A stretch of DNA of 23,572 nt from Chara braunii (lineage: Eukaryota; Streptophyta; Charophyceae; Charales; Characeae), in contig BFEA01000032.1 in assembly GCA_003427395.1 (NCBI GenBank), positions 720,656 through 744,227 on the forward strand, written 5' to 3'. The notes beneath the pieces were generated by a model that did no database searches, was not told the origin of the DNA, and saw only the letters and a program-made list of their open reading frames with translations. Position numbers and translations under genes: made by a program. Of the stretch, positions 1 to 8,450 are shown one piece after another (position 1 is the stretch's first letter; each line of letters begins with the position of its first letter).

Positions 1-1445
1 CCAAGATGGAGAAAGGAAAGTCCTTTGAGGATTTTGGGAAGGGAAGATCCTCGTGGAAAGAGAAGGAAAGAGAGTTTGGCACAAGGTCAGTTGACTCAAC
101 TATTTCCCCGACTGCATGACTAAGGAAAATGAATGGCTTGACTGTGGAAAGGAAGAGAAAGGCAAGGGAAGCAGGAAAGAGAAAAGGAACTTAGGCTTGC
201 GGGAAGGGCAATGTGTTGAACCCAATGGGGGATTGTATTGGTTTTTGTCTTTGTGTGGGATTGTGCAAGTGAGTGGCTTTGGATGACTTGAGCGGGATTG
301 GGCCCGGGTACGCGGCGAAAGTGAAGGATGAGGATTGGATGGGGAGGCCATAGGCGTTACATAAACTTTGATGCTGGCGGGCCTCGATGTATGATGTTTG
401 GGAAAAAGGGTCATGGAAGGAGGTTGTGGCTTTGCATGGTGAATGTGTGTTTCGACTCTTTGTACGCAATATCGAAGCCCGAAAGGACTAAGGGCGGACA
501 ACGGATGTATGAATGAGATTCATGTGTCAAGCAAAAGAGAATATATGAGGGGCTAGGGGGAAGGACGGTGCCGCCTCGCCCCGATGATGCCATAGGGATT
601 GCGGTGTTTAGTGAAAAGGTGTCTGGCCCAAGGATGACGCTTGGCCTACGCACAAAAGAAGAAAAATTCTCAATAACCCCCCTTGGAGTCCTTGACTGCA
701 TGTATATTGAAAGGAGCAATTGCCTGGCCACATCTAAGTGAATCGAGAAAACGTCGCGAGTGACTATAAAGATACCATCTAGCACGAGAGCGGAGCTACA
801 TCCCCAATGTAAAGCCCTTTCGCAAATGACCCATCCCCATCCATCTCATAGCACTAGGTGGGGGTGCCCCTGTGACGAACTACCCGCGCCCTGAGCGTGA
901 GCGTGGGCAGGTCGAGCCAAATGGGATCCGCAAAGGGGTTCGACTCAGGCTCGAAAGTCTATCAGGGTACGACCCTACAACGATCCCTAGCCTCAGTAAT
1001 GGCCAACTGTAGTCTTTGATCAACTCTCATTTCTCCTTCATTCCCCCCTTCAACGTTGATCTTCAGCCTTGCCTCCTGATTGCAACGGCTATAGTCCAGG
1101 ATGGTTGTCACTGCAGGTCCTTCCGTCATCCGCTCCCACTTCAGATAAACTGGAGGTATTTCGGCCTAAAGCCGTATAGCCCACTGCTACGCACCATGAC
1201 CGTGCCTCTCCCGAACAAGTCATGTAAGATACCAGGCTACCAGCCCCGGAATAGGCAGCACAGGGCACGCATGGTACTCACACTTAAACCAAATCACGAG
1301 TTCACTTCGTCGTCTGGTCCTCCCTCTTCGACTCACCCGTGCTCGACGTGTCCCAGTTGCCAATGGCACACCTCCCTCACTTTTTATAGGATTATTGCTC
1401 ACCGCGACCCTCGTGTTCTGAGCAAGGGATCCGAGCTCGACTGAC
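1..1445. other. No recognisable gene; purine-rich then mixed sequence
   Basis: The first ~430 bases are strongly G/A-rich on the + strand, similar in composition to the gag-bearing DNA at the right end of the window. One frame is open from base 3 to about 119 and another short run is coherent near 390-490, but stops interrupt all frames and no domain is recognisable. From ~820 to 1445 the composition is balanced. Longer open frames exist on both strands (1016-1444 on +, 1220-1636 on -), but they look like chance frames. A TATAAAAA-like string lies on the minus strand near 1383-1390. Decayed transposon DNA is the likeliest content, by inference only. Confidence 0.4.
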
Positions 1446-1732
1446 AAAAAAAAAAACCTTGAATATTGACAATTGAGACGTAGGAAAACTAGTAAAACAA
1501 TTAAATTAAAATTCACAGAAGAAAATGAGGGTGAGAGACCATGTCCCAACGACCATATTTGCGAGCAGAGCTCTCCGCCGTCCATCGCAGCCCCTTCGCT
1601 TCTGACGTGACACTTCTGTTGGAGCGGCGGTCCCATAACGGGATATCGCCCGGCACTTCACTTCCCTCATAAGGCACTTACGGGCTACCACTAATGGGTA
1701 CCCGTCGCCGATGGTAAGGACGGGGCCTATGA

Positions 1733-1821
1733 CCTCCCACTGGGAGGGGTGATAGACTTCCTACCAAAGCGGTCATGGGTTACCCCTTCTTTTGGGGTCC
1801 CGTTGGCTGCACTCAGCCGAC
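1733..1821 (+). other. Three consecutive short inverted repeats
   Basis: Three potential stem-loops follow each other. CCTCCC/GGGAGG has a 3-nt loop (1733-1747). ACCCC/GGGGT has a 7-nt loop (1782-1798). An 8-bp stem with one G-T pair and a 4-nt loop lies at 1802-1821. A GGGTACCC palindrome lies just upstream (1695-1702). No known structured RNA family is recognised. Short stems like these are common by chance, so this is a weak call. Confidence 0.25.
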
Positions 1822-1948
1822 ATACTGGACATCGGTAATAAGCAGAGGGTCGAACCAATCCAGCTTTCCCACGCAGTCGGTGTTCCAAAACAAACCGTCG
1901 GGTTCCCTCGAAATGACGGAATTGGGGGATTTAAATAAGGAAGTTGAC

Positions 1949-1994
1949 ATTAATAATAATAATAGCAAAAATTAGTAATAGTAATAGTAATAAC
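1949..1994. repeat. AAT/AGT trinucleotide microsatellite
   Basis: An (ATA)n run of about five units is followed after a short A-rich interruption by (TAG/TAA)-type units, giving an imperfect trinucleotide microsatellite. It sits in non-coding sequence. Confidence 0.75.
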
Positions 1995-2380
1995 AGAAAG
2001 GAAAACAACACTTCAAAACCCTCCGACACCAGAACCTTACTAAAACAGTCAGGCTTCAGGGTGCTAGGACGACGGCTCAGGTCTAAGCAAGAATTCGAAG
2101 CTTCGCGTCCAACTCCCTTTTTCTTTTTCTGTTTTTTTTTATATTGTTGTCATTGTACTTACCCCACAATATGGTCATTGGGACCTGACGTGCAATTGTG
2201 CAGACCGTACCACCTTTTTATTTTCTTTTTCCTGTGTCATTCCGACGATCACTTTTGCTACAAGGCTGCTCACTATAAGACCCGGTTCTNCCCCGCCATT
2301 TCCACACGACACTACGGGTTGGTACCGACTTACAGAGATAAGTGAGCGGATGGATTGGTACGAAGCGGAAAGAGAGCAGG

Positions 2381-2828
2381 TGTCTAGGACGCAACGGAGG
2401 GCCGGGACAAGGTGCCCTCCGACAGCGGGCGCACTCGGGCGCAGCCTGCGGCTCGTCAACGTGAGTGCACCCGCCCCACAACTCATCTGACGCACTCCAG
2501 GGGCACACCAAGGGTTCATTAAAGGGCGCACTTTGAAAGGGTCACACCGAGTGCGAACATTCTAGGGACACCAGGGGTGCACGCTGTCTAGAACATGTCG
2601 CACGGGCACTGTGGAGTCCAGGCTGTTTGAACGGATATTGAGGAACAAGACGCGCAAGCAGGTGCTTCGGAAACCGGGTTGATTGGACGAGCGTACGGAG
2701 GGCCGGGATAAGGACGGTGTAGACCAAGACGTCCGAACGGGTACATTGAGAATCGGGCTNAAGGAATACTTTGTGAGNCNAACCTTCCGAAGGCCTTCCG
2801 ACCCAGGCCTCCCAAAGGAAGACTTTGT
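2381..2828. other. GC-rich sequence with degenerate upstream minisatellite-like copies
   Basis: No gene recognised. The stretch is GC-rich and contains several fragments resembling the adjacent 29-bp unit, for example GAATCGGGCT near 2751 and AACCGGGTT near 2670. The array may once have extended further left. Several n bases lie at its right end (2760-2780). Confidence 0.4.
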
Positions 2829-3154
2829 GAACCACGCCTTCCAAAGGAGTACTTTGTGAACCGGACCTTCTGAAGGGGTACTAGGTGAACCAGGCTTTCT
2901 GAAGAGGTACTTCGGGGTACTATGTGAACCGGGCCTTCTAAAAAGGGTACTTTGTGAACCGGGCCTTCTGAAGAGGTATATTGTGTACCGGGCCTTCTGA
3001 AAAGGACACTTTTTGAACCGGGCCTTCTGAAGAGGTACATTGTGAACCGGGCCTTCTGAAGGAGGACTTCGTGAACCGGACCTTCTGAAGAGGTACATTG
3101 TGAATCGGGTCTTCTGAAGAGGTATTTCGTGAACCAGGCTTTCAGAAGGGGAGA
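2829..3154. repeat. Minisatellite, 11 copies of a ~29-bp unit
   Basis: Units begin with GAACC at 2829, 2858, 2887, 2926, 2956, 2985 (GTACC), 3015, 3044, 3073, 3102 (GAATC) and 3131. Spacing is 29 or 30 bp except one 39-bp unit carrying a 10-bp insertion. The consensus reads roughly GAACCGGGCCTTCTGAAG followed by AGGTACATTGT. The central copies match best and the edges decay. On the minus strand the unit lacks stop codons in its reading phases, so long open frames (2562-3254 and 2588-3157) run through it. These are better explained by the repeat than by a gene. It could be a U3-type repeat within an unrecognised LTR. Confidence 0.9.
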
Positions 3155-3674
3155 CATAATGAAATCGATCTCTTGCGGAACGTGACTCGCTAGCGAGATT
3201 AAGACCTGGTGTATCAGGGGCTAACCGAGGGACCCCGAAGAGTGAGGACAGCACAGCAAGAGGGAATGATCACGGTTGACCTTGAGCTCTGGCCCAAGTG
3301 GGTGTGAGAAGCTACCTCAGATAAGGAGAGTTTGAGCACGGTTCCCTGGGATCGACGAGCACGATACCGGTTATTCCTGAGGCTGGGAGTAGTGTTGTAA
3401 AACCCTATTATTCTGGATTGAATGTAAACGATTGTTTTGTTCCAGCCAGACGGTGACTTATGAAAAATTCGTGCTTGTGTCCACGATCGGTCACGGTCTA
3501 TTTTTGCGTGGGTGTGGACTTATGTAGATTGTGCAGGTTACAGGAGCCCCGACCAACCCTCCCGCGGGTGACCGACGAGGCGCGAGGTAAAGGGTTTGGA
3601 CGGCGTGCCGGCAGACCCCTTCTACCAGCCGATAAAGTCTTCAACACCAGTGTGCCGCCTTACCAAAGCATACA
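3155..3674. other. No gene recognised between minisatellite and SINE-like segment
   Basis: Unique-looking sequence with only short open frames. An AAACCCTA octamer (telo-box sequence) occurs at 3400-3407, which is not beyond chance. The stretch may be the end of a degraded LTR, but no partner copy is visible in the window. Confidence 0.35.
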
Positions 3675-3780
3675 TGCACTTTGGTGAGTGTGTTATGGGG
3701 ATGGCTACGCATGCGCATAGCCAGCACATGCCCAGGTTCAAACCCTGGCAGCAGCGTGCATCCCAGATTTTAATAAATAA
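3675..3780 (+). ncRNA. tRNA-like Pol III promoter segment, candidate tRNA-derived SINE
   Basis: A perfect TPsiC-arm shape is present at 3732-3748: 5-bp stem CCAGG/CCTGG around the 7-nt loop TTCAAAC, which contains a B box. About 40 nt upstream (3682-3696) is a recognisable though degenerate A box, TGG.GAGT..GTTA, at the spacing seen in tRNAs. Between them GGCTA/TAGCC (3703-3722) could form an anticodon-like stem, but with a 10-nt loop. The acceptor arms do not pair: the seven bases after the T arm find no complement upstream. A functional tRNA is therefore unlikely. An A/T-rich tail (TTTTAATAAATAAAT) follows at 3768-3782. Together this fits the tRNA-derived head of a SINE or a tRNA pseudogene. 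Confidence 0.45.
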
Positions 3781-3907
3781 ATCCGGGAGCGGGGCGAGGC
3801 GGGGCAGCGGGACAGCGTGGGTACGTGGCGCGTGCGTGTGCGGTGGCCTTGGCCTTGGCGCTTACGTGCAAGCATCGTGACGACACCTCCTTTTTCGCCA
3901 CGTGTCG

Positions 3908-4038
3908 CTTCCTGGTTGCTGCACTTTTCGCCAGTTTTTCGTNGCAAANGGCAAAAAAACAGTCGAAAAAACCTTCCTGGTTGCTGCACTTTTCGTCAGT
4001 TTTTCNCTGCAAACGGCAAAAAAACAGTCGAAAAAACC
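3908..4038. repeat. Tandem duplication of a 65-bp unit
   Basis: Two adjacent copies begin at 3908 and 3973, each opening CTTCCTGGTTGCTGCACTTT and ending in an A-rich stretch around CAGTCGAAAAAAC. They differ at only a few positions, some of them n. Nearly all apparent open frames here are duplication artefacts. Confidence 0.9.
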
Positions 4039-4420
4039 ACTNTCGGGTTTTGGNCGTTTTCCCTACTGTTCGGTGTGGTGGGTGGGAGCGGGGAACGTTC
4101 CCGGTCCGATACCAGTGTGGCGGACCCACCAGGTGTGGTGCTCCGCGTGGGATAGAGATGGAGATGGAGGAAGAAGGGGGAGCGAGATGGCACAGCGCAG
4201 CTCCCACGCTAGACTCCAACGCACGTACTCCAAGATGTGTGAATGTACAATGATATAAAAACAGACAGCAGCAGGGGTATACCCAAGCGGACTGACGAGA
4301 CTGAATTGGCTGGTACCGACAGAGGTACCGGCCTGGACTGGACTACCCTNAATACAACACAATCTTGTGAGAACAGCCCAAGGTTTTNGTCTCACAGGCC
4401 AACTAGAGGTCCGCTACAGC
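4039..4420. other. Spacer upstream of the chromovirus; palindrome and TATA-like string
   Basis: No gene recognised. The stretch contains a perfect 12-bp palindrome GGGAACGTTCCC (4091-4102), GC-rich sequence, and TATAAAAA at 4254-4261. The last ~30 bases lead into the LTR boundary. No 5-bp target duplication matching the far side of the element (after 12574) is seen. Confidence 0.4.
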
Positions 4421-4973
4421 TGACACTTGGGAGATCACGACGACGCACTGCTGGCTCAGCATGGTGGCTGGCTGGCTATTGTCTTCAAGACATGTTGATG
4501 TGGCAGCTGCCACACGTTGTTGTTGACNTGACCGCTGCCACGTGTTCTATCTTCTGACGTGGCAGGGCTACGTGACCGGCACTGCTGTTCTGATTCATCA
4601 TCATTCGGGAGGAGATCATGACTGTGGGATGATTGTGGATAGTACCTTGTTATCTTGAGGTCGACATTGCTTCAGTACGCTGATGAGGGTCTGATCGACA
4701 TGCCACGTGGCATACTGGAATATAAATTTTAGATGTGTGTTCAAACTATTGATTATCTGCGGTGGTGATCGAGGAGGGAGCCNGAAGNAGGAGTGGGCNG
4801 TGTTCTTTATTCCTCTCCTTTGTCTAATCTCCCTCCTCTCTCCTTCGTCTGTGTATGATTATCCCATCTCATTCTATTTGGACATGATTCTGATTATTGA
4901 TAATCATCAGCGGGTTGACATTCATCTGGGCTTGCATTGTTGACAAGGGTCTTCACAATCTGGGCTCATTGCA
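4421..4973 (+). repeat. 5' long terminal repeat
   Basis: Matches 12021-12574 over its whole length, roughly 92% by eye. It begins TGACACTTGG and ends ATTGCA, so it shows the TG...CA ends of LTRs. Homology with the 3' copy starts at about 4418 and stops exactly at 4973. It holds G-box/ABRE motifs (4537-4544, 4555-4564, 4701-4712), the palindrome TGGCAGCTGCCA (4501-4512), and a TATA box at 4721. U5 ends 3 nt before the primer-binding site. Confidence 0.93.
4701..4728 (+). promoter_or_regulatory. LTR core promoter: palindromic G-box plus TATA box
   Basis: TGCCACGTGGCA (4701-4712) is a perfect 12-bp palindrome containing the G-box CACGTG with ACGTGGC in both orientations. It lies 8 bp before TATAAATT (4721-4728). 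In plants such boxes bind bZIP and bHLH factors, and ACGTGGC is the ABRE core. The 3' LTR keeps the palindrome (12302-12313) but has TAGAAAT in place of TATAAAT, so only the 5' copy retains a canonical TATA. Transcription start is expected about 30 bp downstream (inference). Confidence 0.65.
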
Positions 4974-4976
4974 ATT

Positions 4977-4994
4977 TGGTATCCGACCGTACTC
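4977..4994 (+). promoter_or_regulatory. Primer-binding site (initiator tRNA-Met type)
   Basis: TGGTATCCGACC begins 3 nt after the 5' LTR end. The opening TGGTATC is that of plant retrotransposon PBSs complementary to the 3' end of initiator tRNA-Met. The match weakens after about 10 nt. Position immediately downstream of U5 strongly supports the call. Confidence 0.75.
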
Positions 4995-5055
4995 CTAATG
5001 ACGACGCGCGCCAGGTAACTGACACGCGCGTGTATGATGTGATGACAACAGGATC

Positions 5056-5625
5056 TGACGTGGACAACGACAAAGACCACCGGTGTTGTTAGCGTAGGAT
5101 GGACTTTGCTGGTGAGAAGGCCAGTTTTCGTCGCGATTGCTGACGTGGCATACGGGATCGCGAGCAAGAAGTGCCCTCGCGCCGACCAGGATCGCGAAAG
5201 TAAGGCATCGGGATCCCATCTTGGCGTGGCATATTATGTGCCACGTCTAAAGGCTTGGTTGCTGAGAGATTGTTGACGTGGCATTCTCATGCTGCATTAG
5301 CAGTTGAGATGCGACCAGATCTGGAATAGGTGCTGACGTGGCTTTTGGAAAAGTTAATGTTGATAGTTGATGTGGCAGGGAGATTCATCACATCAGTCTT
5401 CCTTACGTGGTGATTACGTGTTGACGTGGCATCGGTCTCCATTGGTTGAACGTGGCATTGTCTGATTGGNTGGGGCAGCGACGGTATCACACCAAGACGC
5501 GACGAAGTGACAAGTGGGAAGGATCAGAGTACACATTTGCTCACGTGACATCCCATCGACAACTGATTGGGATGTGCTGACATGGCAGATTTGCTATGTT
5601 GGCATGCCAGGGATGACACGTGGCA
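5056..5625 (+). promoter_or_regulatory. Array of TGACGTGGCA-like (ABRE/G-box/TGACG) motifs in the leader
   Basis: Copies of TGACGTGGCA or one- to two-base variants occur at about 5056, 5141, 5222, 5274, 5334, 5368, 5422, 5447, 5578 and 5614. A reverse copy at 5239 forms a CGTGGCA/TGCCACG stem with 5225-5231. A further CACGTG sits at 5542. The intervening sequence is not obviously repeated and spacing is irregular (25-130 bp), so this is not a simple tandem repeat. More copies lie in the LTR (4496, 4537, 4555, 4701). ACGTGGC is the established plant ABRE core and TGACG the bZIP/TGA-factor site. A role in driving or regulating the element is inference. Confidence 0.6.
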
Positions 5626-6146
5626 GGCAGGTGATTGCCCAGTAATTGTTCCACNTTGAGGACAAGGGTGCTACGGCTAATTGAATGGCTAACTGGACGG
5701 CTGTAGTGNCAGCTGTNAAGAGGGGTGTGGTATCGCATTGACACCACGAACGACGNAGAGATAAGNAGAAGAAGATTGCTNACAAATTGTTTTGCTGATT
5801 GATGTTTGCATACTTACCTGTTGTTTGTTGTGATTGTGGTGTTGTGCGTACTTACTTGTGTGTTGTATNTGATCACACGGGCATGAGGTGGTACCTGTAC
5901 ACTCTTGATTAGAACGTCATCACACAGACAAACAAAGAACAACAGTAGTTAGAAATAAAAATAATTGTATTTTGTTTTTTTTTCGGTTGATTAAAATTAT
6001 TGTTGTAGTAGAAAAGTGCAGCCACAGAATTAATTATTGATATTAATTGTTTATTGTGCGGCAAACGTACATCACGATGTCTCTCTTCTTGAATTGTTTG
6101 AAATTGTCAGTGCTTACTCAATTTATTTTTTTTCTCTCTCTGTCCA
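5626..6146 (+). other. Distal 5' leader with 3' splice-acceptor-like site
   Basis: No ORF. The stretch is T/G-rich from about 5790 and A/T-rich from 5940 to 6060. It ends in a strong pyrimidine run (6122-6141) followed by TGTCCAG at 6141-6147, a textbook acceptor shape. The gag frame opens right after it without an in-frame ATG, so a spliced leader exon may supply the start. A donor is not identified with confidence; CAG|GTGATT near 5628 is one candidate. Confidence 0.4.
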
Positions 6147-7414
6147 GATTCACTCATCTTCAGTATTGATGAGGAGACCCCTGATCTCCGAACTAGGCAT
6201 CAAGTGGACGAGCGGAAAAAAGTTTTGAATATCCGCTTCGACCAACTGATTTCTGACCTTCGTGGCGCAGGTGCCGAAGTCGAGGCATACACGCGAGACA
6301 AGTTCGATTTGAAGACAACACGAACTGCTATCGAACAGGCTAAATTAGGCACCGACATCATACAGGTTCGGGATATATTAATCAAGTATTGACAGACATT
6401 TGATGAGTATGTCATTGAGCAGCTTAGGAAGATTGCAGAGCAGAAAGAGGAGAAAGAAATAATTGCGTCTGAAGAAAATGTGGATGAAAATATCAGACAG
6501 TTAGAAAAAGTACTGGAAAATGAGAAAAAAAAGATAGAAGAATTGAGGAAGAAAAAAAGTGAACAGCAAAAACAAAAAATCAAAGAAATCAGACAAACTG
6601 TTATCAAGACAGAAGGGGAAGAGCAGAAAATTTATTTGGCTCAACTTGTGGCTTACCTAGCCCATCTTGAAATAAAAATTGATTGGTATGGTGAAAAGAT
6701 GCAGGCACAGAATGATGATGTGGCCGCAGGACTACGGACAATCATAAATCTAGTAAAGGAAAGCACCAGGTGGTTGAGGAAGTCAAAACAGAAAAAGAAG
6801 AAAAACCAAACAAATTATTCGGAGATGTCATCAAGTGTCTTAATGGAAAGACTCATAAACCAAAAGAAAAGAAACCAGAAGAAAAGAGAGGGGAGCCTTT
6901 GAGTCCGCCGAAGTCTCCAGATGGAAAGAAAGACACCACCACACAAATTAAGAAACCAAAAAAAAAAAAAAAAGTCAAAATGAAGTTGCCTTTCACGTTC
7001 TGCAATAAGAAAGATGAAAATTTGTTGTTTTCGATTGTCGAAATTCAGATATACTGCGGTACGGCCCCTGTGGAACCCGAATCTCAACTTGCTTTCTCTA
7101 CTTCTTGTCTTGGTGGGGAAGCAAAGGAATGGGTTCTGGTCGAAGCCAATGTAGCGGAATTTGATGATATCGGGGAGTGGGTTGCTACATTGACATTGAA
7201 GCAGTTCCTGAGTAAAATCAAGGAACGCTTCTTAGATAAGACGAGGACCGACAAGGCCTTTGACCAGCTCACTACCATCGATCAGAAACGTTGGACCTTG
7301 GTAGACACCTTGTCTCGAGAAGTGGATCGGTTGTTGCATGTCCCTTGTTTNAACNTGCAAGACAACCAAGTCTTGTATATTTATTCCCNCGCTCTGTCNN
7401 AACCNATCCGATGA
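6147..7414 (+). pseudogene. gag: Gag polyprotein (matrix/capsid part), broken
   Basis: The structural protein of the chromovirus, which assembles the virus-like particle around the RNA. The frame is open from about 6102 but contains no ATG before 6204, where the codon is GTG, so the start is unresolved. A TGA at 6390-6392 interrupts, and the same frame resumes immediately with coherent sequence to about 6765. Residues from ~6400 to 6720 are rich in Glu, Lys and Gln with heptad-like spacing, a probable coiled coil. A frameshift near 6755-6770 moves the coherent protein to another frame (6770-7414). That part carries a Lys-rich linker with a 13-A run (6958-6972), then the capsid-like domain with LPFTF, GEAKEWV and FLSKIKERFLDK. 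It ends with several n bases. Confidence 0.8.
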
Positions 7415-7930
7415 CAACTTGTGACAGAGTCCAAATCTGGCAAGTACAATTACAGGCNGCTTCNNGATTTGGCTCTCCAANGAGAGCAAATGACTTCTCA
7501 GGTAAAGAATTTGTATGCATCTGTTGTAAAGTTTGGTGGTGGTGCAAGTTCAGGAAAGCGGATACTTTGGTGCCAAAAGCGTCACCNTCGTCATCTTTGA
7601 TGACGATACTGTGGAAAAATTGTCATTGGGGGTCGAGGGTGTGGCGAACAGCAGTAAGTCTGGGAAGGGGGAAGTCACTGCTGGTGTGGTCAACAAGNAA
7701 GGACCACGACCACCAATGAAGAATAAGAAACCACCCTCGTTTTCCAAGCATCCCGGAAGCGGTCGGGAAGCCATGGGAAAAGATGAGAATGACACAAGAA
7801 ACTTGGCAGGAGCGGATGGATAACNNGCAATGCCTGAAATGTGGTACTACATGCCATGTTATTGCATGGTGCTCGTTAATCTGTAACAAAAAAACGAGCT
7901 GCNAGTANGAGTAACATCTGCTCTTACTGA
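7415..7930 (+). pseudogene. Gag C-terminus with CCHC zinc knuckle (nucleocapsid), broken
   Basis: Coherent coding switches frame at least twice. A stretch at 7533-7823 is Gly/Ser/Lys-rich linker. The zinc knuckle at 7831-7872 lies in a different frame and reads CLKCGTTCHVIAWC, a perfect CX2CX4HX4C. This motif binds the element RNA in Gag nucleocapsids. Many n bases (7352-7482, 7587, 7698, 7825-7826, 7902-7908) make exact break positions uncertain, and some frame changes could be base-call errors. Confidence 0.7.
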
Positions 7931-7940
7931 GCCAAAGGGT

Positions 7941-8450
7941 TTGGACCAAGATAAAGGTAAGGCACCTACGACCCCTTCTAACCCTTTGACTCGCATGGCA
8001 GAGGATGGTTCTTCTTCAGCCCATCGTTCGGANCAGCNTGAANCTGTCTTATGTACTGTTTNTCTGGACGACTCTCTTGACAAGCTTGGTAACAAGTTGC
8101 TAGCATTACGAAGCTCATGGGCTAAAAAATCTAAGTCTAAGGNAGACCTATTACTCGTGGGCGTAGAGATTGCACATACACTCATAAGTGCACTGTTGAA
8201 CGCGGGATCCACACGATCCTACATATCCGAGAAAGCAAATCCACAGGTTGCATCTCAGAATAAAGGTGAAAGATTTGTCTCGGCCTATCACGTCTATCTT
8301 AGCTGATAGACGACGATCACTATCTCGCAGTGTGTTAACCGTGTAAAGTGTCGAATCTGCACCAAGAAGGAAATGAGATTCTGCACGAGGTATCCATTCT
8401 TGTGAAAAAAAACATACCATTCGATTTGATTGTAGGAATGGATTGGCACG
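7941..8450 (+). pseudogene. Retropepsin-like aspartic protease, active-site Asp lost
   Basis: Would cleave the Gag-Pol polyprotein. The active-site region reads ALLNAGSTRSYIS (around 8190-8228), where Ty3/gypsy proteases have D-S/T/A-G. The codon at 8199-8201 is AAC (Asn), so the catalytic Asp is replaced, which fits a single G-to-A change. A stop at 8304-8306 and a frameshift before 8348 separate it from its C-terminal part. That part ends in FDLIVGMDW (8420-8446), the usual conserved end of the domain, in frame with the RT. Confidence 0.75.

Larger units (their letters stand above)
1446..2380. other. Intergenic/repeat-derived DNA with hairpins and oligo-T tract
   Basis: No gene recognised. 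The stretch holds an A-run at 1446-1456, a cluster of short hairpins at 1733-1821, an AAT/AGT microsatellite at 1949-1994 and a T-rich tract at about 2115-2145. Open frames here are short and lack any domain signature. Confidence 0.4.

Noticed and set aside
1222-1243. TGGTATC on the minus strand as a second primer-binding site
   Set aside because: The heptamer is expected about three times by chance in 23.6 kb on both strands, and no LTR pair flanks it.
1016-1444. 142-codon + strand ORF
   Set aside because: No domain or start context; Pro/Ser/Thr/His-rich composition is typical of chance frames in such DNA.
2562-3254. 230-codon minus-strand ORF as a gene
   Set aside because: It is the 29-bp minisatellite read through in shifting phases, with n codons and no domain.
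4270-4350. Possible tRNA gene (AGGGGTA near 4273 and TACCCT near 4344)
   Set aside because: No T-arm or B box lies between the ends and the arms do not fold as a cloverleaf.
6200-6607. Minus-strand ORF opposite gag
   Set aside because: Shadow of the Lys/Glu-rich gag frame, producing Ser/Phe/Leu-rich sequence.
6480-6902. Whole 140-codon frame as one gag segment
   Set aside because: Only the part before about 6765 is coherent; after that the matching protein continues in another frame.
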